Assembly (NCBI RefSeq): GCF_000472425.1
Contig: NZ_AXAI01000023.1
Coordinates: 1-64,000 of the forward strand
Direction of reading: 5' to 3'
DNA length: 64,000 nt
Source of the DNA: Bradyrhizobium sp. Tv2a-2
GTDB taxonomy: Bacteria; Pseudomonadota; Alphaproteobacteria; Rhizobiales; Xanthobacteraceae
The notes beneath the pieces are model-generated. The model searched no databases and was not told the DNA's origin. It saw nothing but the letters and a program-made list of their open reading frames with translations. Positions 40,898 to 49,130 of the stretch are shown in pieces. Made by a program: the position numbers and the translations under genes. Within the stretch, counting starts at the first letter, position 1. Each line of letters starts with the position of its first letter.

Positions 40898-43579
40898 ATG
40901 CCACCTGCCTTCGCGGCGCTTCTGCAACGAGCCCGATCGTTCTCGCTCTCGATCGGGCAATTGACCTTTGGCAGCTTTCTCTTGCTGCTGGTCATCATTG
41001 CCGCGACCTCGATGGCGAGCGTCATCGCCATCCGCCACATCGACAGCACCTTCAGCGAATTGCGGCGGCTGCAGGACGTCGGTGACCTCGCCGAGGGCAT
41101 CGACCGCCAGATGAACGAGCTCAGGCTCGCCGCGCGCGATTTCGTCACCGACCCCTCGGACCAGTCCGACCGGGTCGCGGAGGCGGCGTCCGAACTCAGC
41201 GCGCTTCTAAAGAAGACCCGGCTGCAGCTCGCGCCCGACCAGCAGGCCATGATCGACGGGGTCAGCCAGCGGCTTGCGAACTACCGCGAGGGCATCGAGC
41301 GCGTCTCGGCGTTGATCTCGCGTCGCGCCGACCTGCTTGCCGCGCTGCCGCCGGTCCGCGCCGGCTTCGAGCAGGCGGTCGCCGATCAGCCGGACCGCAT
41401 TGTCGCGCGAACCCTGTTCCGGACCCAGAACGAGATCGCGGCCGCGCTTCTTGCCAACGATCCGGCCGGCGCCGAGCAGGCAGCGAAGCGGATGAAGGCG
41501 CTGATGATCGCGGATCCGACCCTGCGTGCGGCCGCCGACGCCTATGCGCAGGCCATCATTGCCATTGCCGGAACCGAAAGCGAGATCTCCTCCCTCGACA
41601 AGGATGTGCTCGGCACCGAGGGCCGGCTGATCGGCCGCGTGACCGAGTTGTTGCGTGAGCTCAGCGCGCAGCAGGGGCGGGTGCTTGGCCGTGATTTCGC
41701 CCGGACGCTAGCGGAAGCCAAATGGCAGAGCATCATCCTCTCGACCATCGGCGTCTTGATCGGCACCTTTGCGGCCTCCTTCGTGGTCCGCCGCACCGTG
41801 CGCCCATTGGTCGCAATCGCAGGCTCGATTCGGGCGCTTGCCGCCGGCGAGAAACATGCCTCGATCCCGGCGACGGACGTGGCCAACGAGATCGGCGACA
41901 TCGCCCGTGCCGCCGAGGTGTTCCGGCGTACGCTGGTCGACGCCGATGCGGCGCGCGAGGCGGCGGTGCGGGCGTTGACCGAACAGCGGCTGGCGGAAGA
42001 GAGCTATCGCAAGCTGTTCGAGGCCTCCATCGACGGCATCTACGTGACCACGCCCGGCGGCCAGTTGCTCAATGCCAATCCGGCGCTGGCGCGCATGATG
42101 GGCTACGAGACGCCGAGGCAGCTGATCACCGACATCGGCGACGTCAGTACCAATGTCTACGTGCATCCCGAAGCGCGCGAGGAATACAAGCGGCTGATGC
42201 AGCGTGATGGCATGGTGCGCGACTTCGAATACCAGGTGCGCCAGCGCAGCGGTGGCATCCTCTGGCTCTCTGACAGCGCGACCGTGGTACGCGACGAGCA
42301 TGGTGAGGTTGTGCGCTATGAAGGCACCTTGCGCGACATCACCGACCAGAAGCGCGCCGAAGACGCGATCGCCGAAGGCCGACGGCTATTGCAGCAAGTC
42401 ATCGACACCGTGCCCGCTGTGATCAACGTCAAGGACAGGAACCTGCGCTATGTGCTGATGAACCGCTACATGGCCGGTATTTTCAGCGTCGAGCCGGCGG
42501 AAGCGATCGGCCGTACCACGAGCGAGCTGATGTCGCGCTATGGCGCGGCAAAGACGGACGAGAACGACAAGCAGGTGCTGAAGACCAGGAAGGGGCTGGG
42601 CTTCTATGAGGAGGAGTACCTGGATTCCAAGGCCAACATGCGCCACTGGCTGGTCAACAAGCTGCCGTTGCTCGATTCCGACGGCGAGATCGAGCGTATC
42701 GTCACGGTGGCGCTGGACATCGGCGAGCGCAAGCGCGGCGAGCAGGAGATGCGAAAGGCGCGCGATGCCGCCGAGACCGCGCTGCGAAACCTGCGTGAGA
42801 CCCAGGCCTCGCTGATCGAGGCGGAGAAGCTTGCTGCGCTCGGGCGGCTCGTTGCCGGCGTTGCCCATGAGGTCAACAATCCCGTCGGCATCAGCCTGAC
42901 AGTGGCCTCGGCCCTGGAGCGCAAGACCGCGAATTTCGGCGCCGAGGTGGCGCGAGGCGAGTTGCGGCGCTCCAGCCTGAACGATTTCCTGGCAACCAGC
43001 CGCGACGCCTCCTCGCAGCTCGTCGCCAACCTCAACCGTGCCGCGGAACTGATCCAGTCGTTCAAGCAGGTCGCGGCCGACCGCAACTATTCGGACCAGC
43101 GCAGCTTCGATCTCGCCGACTTGACCGAGCAGGTGGTGCTGAGCCTGCGGCCGGGCCTGCGCAAGCATAACCTCACGTTACAGGTGGATTGCCAGCCGGA
43201 CCTGATGATGAACTCCTATCCCGGTCCCTATGGGCAGGTACTGACCAACCTGTTCCTTAACGCGGTGGCGCATGCCTTTCCGGACGGCCGGCCCGGAATC
43301 ATCGCGATTTCCGCGCGCGAGTCCGGCAAGGACAATGTCGAGATCATCTTCTCCGACAATGGCGTCGGCATGAGCCTCGATGTGCGCCGCCGCGCCTTCG
43401 ATCCCTTCTTCACCACCCGCCGCGACCAGGGCGGCACCGGCCTCGGCCTGCATATCGTCTACAGCATCGTCACCAACCGGCTCGGCGGCCGGCTCGATCT
43501 CGACTCCGAGCCCGGCGGCGGCACCCGCATCCAGATGATCCTGCCGCGCACCGCCCCGCTGGAAATGGCCGCAGAATAG
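40898..43579 (+). CDS. Membrane PAS sensor histidine kinase
   Basis: The 893-residue protein senses an external signal and autophosphorylates. Domains in order: a membrane segment at about residues 18-42, a periplasmic helical four-helix-bundle region, a second membrane segment at 277-298, a HAMP linker, two PAS domains (ESYRKLFEASIDGIYVTT near 367 and DTVPAVINVKDRNLRYVLMN near 503), and a phospho-acceptor region GRLVAGVAHEVNNPVG near 650. The ATP-binding domain has DNGVGMS near 820 and GGTGLGLHI near 845. The acceptor motif HEVNNP is typical of NtrB/HWE-less PAS kinases. No response regulator lies beside it, so its partner is elsewhere. Trigger unknown. Confidence 0.9.
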   Translation: MPPAFAALLQRARSFSLSIGQLTFGSFLLLLVIIAATSMASVIAIRHIDSTFSELRRLQDVGDLAEGIDRQMNELRLAARDFVTDPSDQSDRVAEAASELSALLKKTRLQLAPDQQAMIDGVSQRLANYREGIERVSALISRRADLLAALPPVRAGFEQAVADQPDRIVARTLFRTQNEIAAALLANDPAGAEQAAKRMKALMIADPTLRAAADAYAQAIIAIAGTESEISSLDKDVLGTEGRLIGRVTELLRELSAQQGRVLGRDFARTLAEAKWQSIILSTIGVLIGTFAASFVVRRTVRPLVAIAGSIRALAAGEKHASIPATDVANEIGDIARAAEVFRRTLVDADAAREAAVRALTEQRLAEESYRKLFEASIDGIYVTTPGGQLLNANPALARMMGYETPRQLITDIGDVSTNVYVHPEAREEYKRLMQRDGMVRDFEYQVRQRSGGILWLSDSATVVRDEHGEVVRYEGTLRDITDQKRAEDAIAEGRRLLQQVIDTVPAVINVKDRNLRYVLMNRYMAGIFSVEPAEAIGRTTSELMSRYGAAKTDENDKQVLKTRKGLGFYEEEYLDSKANMRHWLVNKLPLLDSDGEIERIVTVALDIGERKRGEQEMRKARDAAETALRNLRETQASLIEAEKLAALGRLVAGVAHEVNNPVGISLTVASALERKTANFGAEVARGELRRSSLNDFLATSRDASSQLVANLNRAAELIQSFKQVAADRNYSDQRSFDLADLTEQVVLSLRPGLRKHNLTLQVDCQPDLMMNSYPGPYGQVLTNLFLNAVAHAFPDGRPGIIAISARESGKDNVEIIFSDNGVGMSLDVRRRAFDPFFTTRRDQGGTGLGLHIVYSIVTNRLGGRLDLDSEPGGGTRIQMILPRTAPLEMAAE

Positions 43580-43614
43580 GGTTGTTTTCTCCTTCGCAGC
43601 CTAGGTCGTGAACA

Positions 43615-44057
43615 ATGGACCCATCGTTGATTTTCGGTTTCGCGGCATTGTCCGGAGCAGCGATCGGCGGCCTCACCTCGGCGGTGGCTGTCTGGTTCAC
43701 GCAGCGTGAAATGGCGCAGTCGCAGTGGTTCACCACGGAGACCTTGCGCCGGCAGGACATCTATCGCGACTTCATCGAAGTCGCTTCGAGGTGCTATATC
43801 GATGCGCTCCAGCATGGAAACCCCGACTATCCCGGCCTGATCGGACTCTATGCGAAAATCTCGCGCATGCGGGTTCTGTCGTCAGGTGAGAAAAGGCCGA
43901 ACGGGTGGCTCAGAAAATCATGGATACCTATTCCGAGCCCGACAAGAGCTTTGCCGATCTGCGCGATATGGCCAAGGGCCATTCCATCGATCTCTTGCAC
44001 GATTTCAGCGGAGCATGTCGCCTCGAGTACGAGACCCGCCGCGCGCGGCCACTCTAG
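43615..44057 (+). pseudogene. Conserved short membrane-anchored protein, frameshifted
   Basis: The first frame encodes MDPSLIFGFAALSGAAIGGL (membrane anchor), then VAVWFTQREMAQSQWFTTE and EVASRCYIDALQHGNPDYPG up to RMRVLSSGEK near 43893. The rest of the family-like protein lies in the -1 frame: AERVAQKIMDTYSEPDKSFA, DLRDMAKGHSIDLLHDFSGA and CRLEYETRRARPL, ending at the TAG at 44055. Adding one A in the run AAAA (43891-43894) restores one 148-residue frame. A one-base deletion, a sequencing error or, less likely, programmed slippage explains this. The unshifted frame runs on to 44097 in a Ser/Pro/Arg-rich tail. Function unknown. Confidence 0.72.
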
Positions 44058-44087
44058 CGGCGAGCCCGTCGGGACTGGGTCGTGTTC

Positions 44088-44190
44088 TAAAGCATGATCC
44101 GGAAAAGTGTGTAGCGGTTTTCCGAAAAGATCATGCTCAATCAAAGACCTGAAGCGCTATGACGATTCAACCAAATCTCATCGTGCTTTA
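44088..44190. repeat. Rhizobial palindromic repeat (GATCATGC type)
   Basis: AAAGCATGATCCGGAAAAGT, then GTGTAGCGGTTTTCCGAAAA and GATCATGCTCAA form a long imperfect hairpin (GCATGATC...GATCATGC outer arms, GGAAAA...TTTTCC inner arms). A conserved-looking tail follows (AAGCGCTATGACGATTCAAC to TCGTGCTTTA). I recognise this form as an abundant intergenic repeat of rhizobia. It abuts the end of the GrlR-like gene, whose stop lies within its right end. Confidence 0.75.
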
Positions 44191-44535
44191 GTCGATATCT
44201 GAGAGCTTGCGCAGCGTGGCGCCGAACAGCTGGCTTGAATTGCCGACCAGCGCGGTGCCGTTCATCACGGCGTCCTTGTCGGTGAAGGTGCCGGAGACCC
44301 CGACGCCGACCGGACTCGGTCCGCCGAACAGAGGATTGTCGTCCTTGCTCGAGGTGTGTCGGCGGATCAGCACCTCACCTTTGAAGGTGTTGTCCTTCAC
44401 CGAATAGGTGCCGGTGTAATAGAGGTAAGCGTCGCCGCCGACGATCTTGCCGTCGCGGAACACCACCACGCCGCTGCCCTTGCCGACGCGCCCATCCAGC
44501 AGGCTCACATGGATGGAATACAGACCGTTCTTCAT
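44188..44535 (-). CDS. GrlR-like small protein
   Basis: GrlR is a small beta-barrel protein that represses type III secretion regulators in enteric pathogens; homologous folds occur widely without T3SS. The 115-residue product begins MKNGLYSIHVSLLDGRVGKG and has GVVVFRDGKIVGGDAYLYYT with the GGD motif, then GVGVSGTFTD, all matching this fold. The start at 44535 (MKNGLYSI) is typical; a frame extending to 44583 is not conserved. It lies alone between a repeat and a low-information gap (44536-44809). No type III secretion genes are nearby, so its role must differ or be remote. Confidence 0.72.
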   Translation of the reverse strand: MKNGLYSIHVSLLDGRVGKGSGVVVFRDGKIVGGDAYLYYTGTYSVKDNTFKGEVLIRRHTSSKDDNPLFGGPSPVGVGVSGTFTDKDAVMNGTALVGNSSQLFGATLRKLSDID

Positions 44536-44809
44536 GCCCCAAGACCGGTTTGCCATTGATCGACAGCATTGTGGCGGTCGCAAGCGACAGCGTCAACGCG
44601 ACAGGTTGAAAGGCACGGACTGCGCAAACTTCACGCTTGCGCAAATACCGTTCGGTGGTCTCGGCGGCTTGCAGGCGATTCTCTGGCCGGCCTTCGATGG
44701 GGATGCAGTCTCCACCTCCCGTAGTCCTCCGTATTGAGCGAATCTCGGATTGGCCCGCTTAATGCATGGCTATCGATGCACCCTGGGGTAGGTGCTGGAG
44801 CATGACGAA

Positions 44810-45265
44810 ATGAGCAACTGGATTGATTCCGGCGGCCATGAGCCGCGTCAGTTTAGTGACGCGTATGCATATCAGAATGACTCACACCGATGTGATGGCC
44901 GCTGGAAACTGCCGCTTCGATTGGCCTGCGCCGCTCTGCTTGTGATACTGACGGCGCAAGCTTCGCAAGCGCGCGATCCGGACGGACGCTATGCGGCGCA
45001 GAATCCCGAGTTGCACCAATGGTTCGAGAGCTTGCGCAGCGGCAAGGGGCCGTGCTGCTCGGATGCGGACGGAACCGCGGTCTCCGATGTCGACTGGGAG
45101 ACCGCCAACGGTCATTACCGGGTGCGCCTCGACGGTGAATGGGTCGAGGTACCGGACGAGGCAGTCATCACCGAGCCCAACCGAATCGGCCGCACCATGG
45201 TCTGGCCGATTCGCGGCTATCTCGGTATCTCGATCCGCTGCTTCATGCCGGGAAGCATGACTTAA
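44810..45265 (+). CDS. Exported hypothetical protein
   Basis: Not recognised. The 151-residue product has a long polar leader followed by a hydrophobic segment (LPLRLACAALLVILTAQASQ) ending ASQARDPDG, a typical signal-peptidase site. The mature part is LHQWFESLRSGKGPCCSDAD, VDWETANGHYRVRLDGEW and PIRGYLGISIRCFMPGSM. Conserved Cys pairs (CC and a late C) suggest a disulfide. The true start may be a non-ATG codon nearer the hydrophobic segment, since the leader is unusually long. Similar short proteins with CCSxADG motifs are widespread in rhizobia. Confidence 0.65.
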   Translation: MSNWIDSGGHEPRQFSDAYAYQNDSHRCDGRWKLPLRLACAALLVILTAQASQARDPDGRYAAQNPELHQWFESLRSGKGPCCSDADGTAVSDVDWETANGHYRVRLDGEWVEVPDEAVITEPNRIGRTMVWPIRGYLGISIRCFMPGSMT

Positions 45266-45283
45266 TCCCTCGAAAGCATCAGT

Positions 45284-45360
45284 AGCCCGCATGAGCGCAA
45301 GCAACGTGCGGGAGGCTGGACAGGCGCGGTTCCCGGATATCGCTTTCGCTCATCCGGGCT
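45284..45360. repeat. Dispersed double hairpin (CCCGCATGAGCG type)
   Basis: Two hairpins in tandem: CCCGCATGAGCGCAAGC...GTGCGGG at 45286-45312 and CCCGGATATCGCTTTCGC...CATCCGGG at 45331-45358. It lies between two convergent genes and may act as a terminator-like structure. Repeats of this form are common between genes in bradyrhizobia. Confidence 0.65.
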
Positions 45361-45388
45361 CTGCCTCGTACTCATCGTGCTTCAGGCC

Positions 45389-45772
45389 TCACGCATATTT
45401 CGCGTCGCGCTCCAGAAGCTCGATCGAGATGCCCTGCGGTCCGCGGATGAAGCAGATGCGTACGCCCGGGCGGATGGTGGTCGGCTCCTTGGTGAATTCG
45501 ACGCCCTTGGCGCTGATCTCTGCGGCGACGGCGTCGATGTCCTTCACCGTCAGCCCGAAATGGTCGAGGCCCCGATAGGGCGTCGTGGGCGGCGCATTGA
45601 CGCCGTCGCCGGGCTCGACCTTGGCGATGAACACATTGGCGCCGCCGAGCTTGACGTCGATGCGGCCGGGGCCACGGATGACGACGCCGCCGAGCACGTT
45701 TTCGAGCCAGGCTGCCATCGCCTCCGGATCGGGAGTGCGCAGGTGAACGTGATCCCAGGTAACGATCGGCAT
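45389..45772 (-). CDS. VOC-family (glyoxalase/dioxygenase-like) protein
   Basis: The 127-residue product shows two beta-alpha-beta-beta-beta units of the vicinal-oxygen-chelate fold. MPIVTWDHVHLRTPDPEAMA carries the first metal-ligand His, YRGLDHFGLTVKDIDAVAAE the second, and IRGPQGISIELLERD ends with the metal-binding Glu. Members include glyoxalase I and extradiol dioxygenases; here the length and lack of neighbours do not distinguish them. The ATG at 45772 is followed by normal family N-terminus. It is convergent with the exported gene upstream, with the double hairpin between. Confidence 0.85.
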   Translation of the reverse strand: MPIVTWDHVHLRTPDPEAMAAWLENVLGGVVIRGPGRIDVKLGGANVFIAKVEPGDGVNAPPTTPYRGLDHFGLTVKDIDAVAAEISAKGVEFTKEPTTIRPGVRICFIRGPQGISIELLERDAKYA

Positions 45773-46006
45773 TGGCTTTCCCCATCAGACTTCTTGAATG
45801 CGGCGCGCCTTCAGCTTGACGTAAGCTTGGTTGAAAAGCCGCGCCGCTTGGTGCGCAATCTTACCGGCCGCGTCCTGTTCTTTCCATCCCTTGGTCTTGG
45901 TGCAGCGCGCCTCGCGCCTTCCAATAGTCGGGATTTGAGGGAACTATTTGCCGCGCAATTCATTGGTCGAGTGCGGGTCGACAGGCTCGCAGTCGATGGT
46001 GCTGCC

Positions 46007-46618
46007 ATGAGCACTAGGCTTGGTCGTATCGGATTTGATCGGATTGGCTGGGGCGGGCTCGATTGGACTCGAGTGGGCTTGTCGCAATCGTCCGAGCCGT
46101 CGCCGACACGGCTTTTCAAGACAAGGTTTCTGCTGTTGCCGCTGGCGCTGGTAGTGGGTGCCGGGGCTTGGCTCGTGATGTCGGGGTCACGCGGAGGCGT
46201 TGCTGGGGGTGAGGTGGTAAACTCCACCCTTGCGGCGGTTGCAGTGCCACCGGCCGACGATCCGGCGCAGCGCGCGGTCGCTTACGATCCCTTCACCTCG
46301 GAGGCCGTTGCCCCCCAACAGCCGACGCCGCTCGACAGGTTAAGACTGTCGGGACAGTCCTTCCGCCGCGGCGGGCTCGGCTCGAATGCGCAGGTGAGCT
46401 TCACGCTGCGTAACGGGAACGATTACGCGGTGAAGGATGTCGCGATCGCCTGTGCCTTCATCCGGCGGGACGGCCGCCATCTGACCGATCGCATCCGGCT
46501 GGTTCCCGGCACCGTCGAGATGCGCAGCCGCAAGAGCTTCGAGCGGCTGCATATTGGCTTTGTCAACGTTAATGCCAGCAAGGCTAAATGCGCGCTGGTG
46601 TCGGCAAGCAGGTCTTAG
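46007..46618 (+). CDS. Membrane-anchored hypothetical protein
   Basis: Not recognised to family level. The 203-residue product has a repetitive, Gly/Trp/Arg-rich N-terminus (RIGFDRIGWGGLDWTRVG), one membrane segment (RFLLLPLALVVGAGAWLVM) and a periplasmic domain. The domain has LDRLRLSGQSFRRGGLGSN, VSFTLRNGNDYAVKDVAIAC and LHIGFVNVNASKAKCALVSA, resembling a fibronectin-like beta-sandwich. Start at 46007 is tentative since the open frame extends to 45377. Two Cys could form a disulfide. Codon use is typical. Confidence 0.62.
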   Translation: MSTRLGRIGFDRIGWGGLDWTRVGLSQSSEPSPTRLFKTRFLLLPLALVVGAGAWLVMSGSRGGVAGGEVVNSTLAAVAVPPADDPAQRAVAYDPFTSEAVAPQQPTPLDRLRLSGQSFRRGGLGSNAQVSFTLRNGNDYAVKDVAIACAFIRRDGRHLTDRIRLVPGTVEMRSRKSFERLHIGFVNVNASKAKCALVSASRS

Positions 46619-46784
46619 CATAAGACTGCGCACAGGCAGGCGCCCATGGCTGGCTGATGGTGGCTGGCTGATGGCGAAAAAGTTACCGCCGCCGTTGAAC
46701 CGGCACCTCTGCCAAGGAACAAACCGATATACCACCTGTTACCGGGGTAGTTCCCGCGCATCCGCGCGGTTGGAGTGTTACTCA

Positions 46785-47264
46785 ATGCTGGTGCTTCGGT
46801 ACTTCATGTATGTCGGCGGGACGCTGCTCGCACTGCTGTTGCTGTGCGCCGCGGTACTGCCAAAGCCGCCGGTTGACGACACGGTTGCGTCCGCTTCGGA
46901 TGTGCCCTCAATCCGGATCCATTCTCAGCAGAAATGGCCCGAGCGCGTTGTGCTCGATACCAATGCCCAGATGCCCGCGCCCGTAAACGTTGTGCAGGCC
47001 GTTGCGCCAGCGGAGCAGTCCGCCTCGGCCAAGGCGCGGGTGCGCGAGGCTTTCGCCCAGCTGCCTGCCGACCAGGCCAAGGAACAGGCGGTCGCAGATG
47101 TGAAGAAGGCGGAACCGAAGCCGCCGGTCAAACGCAGGGTCGCCAGGGCGCGCCCCGCACCGCAACCGTATTATCAGCAGGGCTATTACGGCTATCCGCC
47201 GCAATATTATCCTCAAGGCCGGATGCAGGTGGCCCAGCAGCCCCGTTTTGGCTTCCTTTGGTAG
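46785..47264 (+). CDS. Membrane-anchored Pro/Tyr-rich protein
   Basis: Not recognised. The 159-residue product has an N-terminal membrane segment (YVGGTLLALLLLCAAVLPKP), a middle with KARVREAFAQLPADQAKEQA, a basic stretch (KPPVKRRVARARPAPQP) and a Tyr/Pro/Gln-rich tail (YYQQGYYGYPPQYYPQG). Such tails occur in bradyrhizobial envelope proteins of unknown role. A ribosome site (TTGGAGTG) precedes the ATG at 46785. A strong hairpin follows five bases after the stop. Confidence 0.65.
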   Translation: MLVLRYFMYVGGTLLALLLLCAAVLPKPPVDDTVASASDVPSIRIHSQQKWPERVVLDTNAQMPAPVNVVQAVAPAEQSASAKARVREAFAQLPADQAKEQAVADVKKAEPKPPVKRRVARARPAPQPYYQQGYYGYPPQYYPQGRMQVAQQPRFGFLW

Positions 47265-47268
47265 TTTC

Positions 47269-47289
47269 CTCGGGGGCGAAGCCCCCGAG
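47269..47289. terminator. Perfect 9-bp hairpin between convergent genes, likely terminator
   Basis: CTCGGGGGC, loop GAA, GCCCCCGAG is a perfect inverted repeat located between two convergent genes that end at 47264 and 47295. A short TTT precedes it and ATTAAT follows, so it could stop transcription in either direction. No long T-run is present on either side. Confidence 0.65.
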
Positions 47290-47294
47290 ATTAA

Positions 47295-47534
47295 TCAGCA
47301 GCCGTGGCAGATGCTCTTGATCTTGGTATCGAGGAGCTTGTCCTCCTGTTCGGCTGCTGCCTTCACATAATCGTCATTGGCGTGCCGCTGGTCGCTCGCG
47401 AGGTTGTCACCGCCGTGCGAACCGCTGCTCATAGTGTGACGGTGGCCAAATCCGCCGTGGTGGCTGCCGCGTGCGTCAGCCGGGGGAAGGGCGGCGAGTC
47501 CCAGAACTGCCAGCGTCAATATTGTCAGTTGCAT
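47295..47534 (-). CDS. Small exported His/Gly-rich protein
   Basis: Not recognised. The 79-residue product has a signal peptide (MQLTILTLAVLGLAALPPAD ending DARG), a His/Gly-rich stretch (SHHGGFGHRHTMSSGSHGG) that could bind metal, and an acidic helix ending KSICHGC. The two Cys near the end with an intervening His may bind a metal or form a disulfide. The ATG at 47534 has GAGGA nine bases upstream. It is divergent from the CBS-domain gene. Confidence 0.6.
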   Translation of the reverse strand: MQLTILTLAVLGLAALPPADARGSHHGGFGHRHTMSSGSHGGDNLASDQRHANDDYVKAAAEQEDKLLDTKIKSICHGC

Positions 47535-47769
47535 TGCAAGCAATCCTCAACACTTTCAACGTCTTGCCATGTTACGATGGTAACCGCGAAGGGCGAAATC
47601 GGGGCAGGGTCCCTTCACAATTTCGCGCGTTGGCGGCTTTTGCACCGTTTCTCCGGATCTTGATTGCGCGACTGTGCCGTCGCGGCCCGGACAGTTGTAT
47701 AGTTGCGAAAGAGGGGGCTGTGCTGCGTTGCATTCGTTCCAGTTGAAACTCAAGCAACGGAGATCGGCC

Positions 47770-48189
47770 ATGAAAGTGAAGGACGTGATGCACAAGGGCG
47801 TCGACTGGGTCGCGCCGGATACGCCTGTCACTGAGCTCGCGAAATTGATGAAGGCGCATGACATCGGCTGCATTCCGGTCGGCGAGGACGATCGGCTGAT
47901 CGGGATGGTGACTGATCGCGACATTGTCTGCAAAGGGCTTGCCGCCAAGAATTTCGATGCATCGCGCGCGATGGCAAAGGACGTGATGACAGAGGGCATC
48001 CATTGCTGCCGCGATGACGACGATCTTGCCAAGGCGGTGCATCACATGGAGCAGCTGCACATCCGCAGGCTGCCGGTCATCAACAAGAGCAGGCGCATGG
48101 TAGGCATGATCAGCCTCGGCGATGTCGGCCAGTTCGCCGGCGCCGAGCTTGTGACGGAATGGGTCAGGAGCGTTTCAGCGCATCACTGA
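47770..48189 (+). CDS. Tandem CBS-domain protein
   Basis: CBS pairs bind adenine nucleotides and act as energy sensors. The 139-residue product consists of two CBS motifs only: MKVKDVMHKGVDWVAPDTPV to DDRLIGMVTDRDI, and AKDVMTEGIHCCRDDDDLAK to SRRMVGMISLGDVGQ. No enzyme domain is attached, so it probably regulates another protein by contact. GGAG is six bases from the ATG at 47770. Neighbours are exported hypothetical genes and give no clear partner. Confidence 0.9.
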   Translation: MKVKDVMHKGVDWVAPDTPVTELAKLMKAHDIGCIPVGEDDRLIGMVTDRDIVCKGLAAKNFDASRAMAKDVMTEGIHCCRDDDDLAKAVHHMEQLHIRRLPVINKSRRMVGMISLGDVGQFAGAELVTEWVRSVSAHH

Positions 48190-48336
48190 ACCTGCGCGGG
48201 CTCCGATGTCTGGCGGGCAAGTGATGTCGGAGTCCTTGCTTTGCGCGCGGCGCCTGACCACGCTGAGGCGGGCATTCATTTTCCGTTCAGGCCTTACATC
48301 CTTAATCTGGCCGGTCATCGGCGATGGAGGGGAGCG

Positions 48337-48672
48337 ATGAGACATCTGCTGGGCGGCCTGCTTGGGGCAGGCTGCTTGATCCTCGCGATCGATGCGCTGG
48401 CCCAGTCGGCGATACCTTCGGCAAACCCTCCTTCGACGAACACGCCGTCCGTGCCTGTTGTTCAGAACGTGACGGCGCCCGCAGCCCCGGTCAATCCCTC
48501 CAGGCGTTTCGTCTGCCGCGCGGCTGCGCAGAAATTTCAGGGACAGGAACGCGCCGACCAGATGCAGCTGTGCGTCGAGCAGGTTCGCCTCGACTGCCTG
48601 AGGCAGGCGATCGACCAGAAGGTCGTCGGCCCGCAGCGCAGGGATTTTGTACAGGATTGCATCGGTGAGTAG
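48337..48672 (+). CDS. Exported protein with PsiF-like Cys repeats
   Basis: The 111-residue product has a signal peptide (MRHLLGGLLGAGCLILAIDA ending LAQ), a Pro/Ser/Thr linker and a Cys-rich C-terminal half. FVCRAAAQKFQGQERADQMQ then LCVEQ, and CLRQAIDQKVVGPQRRDFVQ then DCI resemble two PsiF repeats (C...K..G..R..F...C), seen in phosphate-starvation-induced periplasmic proteins. The function of these is unknown. The ribosome site GGAGGGGAG is strong. The stop is 8 bases before the convergent GNAT gene's end. Confidence 0.65.
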   Translation: MRHLLGGLLGAGCLILAIDALAQSAIPSANPPSTNTPSVPVVQNVTAPAAPVNPSRRFVCRAAAQKFQGQERADQMQLCVEQVRLDCLRQAIDQKVVGPQRRDFVQDCIGE

Positions 48673-48680
48673 CGCAGGGT

Positions 48681-49130
48681 TCACTGTGCCGGATGTTGTG
48701 CGACATAGCCGGCGCGCAATCCGCCGATAAATCCGCAGCTTGCATAGAAAGCGTGGACCCGCGGGTCCTTGCGCCCGGTCTGCAACAGCACGTGATGACA
48801 ATCCCTGGCCCAGGCCGTCGCCAGCGCAGCCTCAACGACCGCGCGCCCATAACCCTTGCCGCGGAAGTCGGGGTGCGTGACGACGTTTTCGAGAAAGCCG
48901 TGTCCCCGTCCGCCGCGCAATAGATTCGGCGCGGTGACCAGCATGCAGGTCGCAACAATCTGTCTCGCGACACTGGCGACGAAAACATCAACGCCGGGAT
49001 GCCCCAGCATGTCGGCCCAGATCCGCGCGGCATGCTCGGCCGGTTCTGCTGCGGCGCTGACCTCCGAGGCGCGAAACAGTTCGAGCAGCGACGTCAGATC
49101 AGACGCGATGGCAGGCCTGGCCGCTTGCAT
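48681..49130 (-). CDS. GNAT-family N-acetyltransferase
   Basis: Transfers acetyl from acetyl-CoA to an amine. The 149-residue product has ARPAIASDLTSLLELFRASE at the N-terminus, the acetyl-CoA loop HPDFRGKGYGRAVVEAALA and the C-terminal ALLQTGRKDPRVHAFYASCG-like block LLQTGRKDPRVHAFYASCGF, all standard for GNAT. The start at 49130 (MQAARPAIASD) is preferred over 49163. The substrate cannot be told; it is a stand-alone gene. Confidence 0.85.
   Translation of the reverse strand: MQAARPAIASDLTSLLELFRASEVSAAAEPAEHAARIWADMLGHPGVDVFVASVARQIVATCMLVTAPNLLRGGRGHGFLENVVTHPDFRGKGYGRAVVEAALATAWARDCHHVLLQTGRKDPRVHAFYASCGFIGGLRAGYVAQHPAQ

Noticed and set aside
40895..41900. Possibility that the histidine kinase is a chemoreceptor (MCP)
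   Set aside because: Periplasmic helical bundle and HAMP resemble MCPs, but the C-terminal half has the HEVNNP acceptor and an ATP-binding domain, so it is a kinase.
43885..43896. Programmed -1 frameshifting at GAGAAAAGG
   Set aside because: The sequence is not a canonical X-XXY-YYZ slippery heptamer (P-site repairing would mismatch) and no downstream stimulatory stem is evident; a simple base loss is more likely.
45377..46006. Long N-terminal extension of the membrane-anchored protein at 46007
   Set aside because: It covers the VOC gene on the other strand and has no conserved features; the extension is an open frame by composition only.
46020..46080. Short repetitive stretch (GGATTTGATCGGATTGGCTG and similar) as a regulatory repeat
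   Set aside because: It is inside the coding region and encodes the low-complexity RIG/WGG N-terminus; no separate element is needed.
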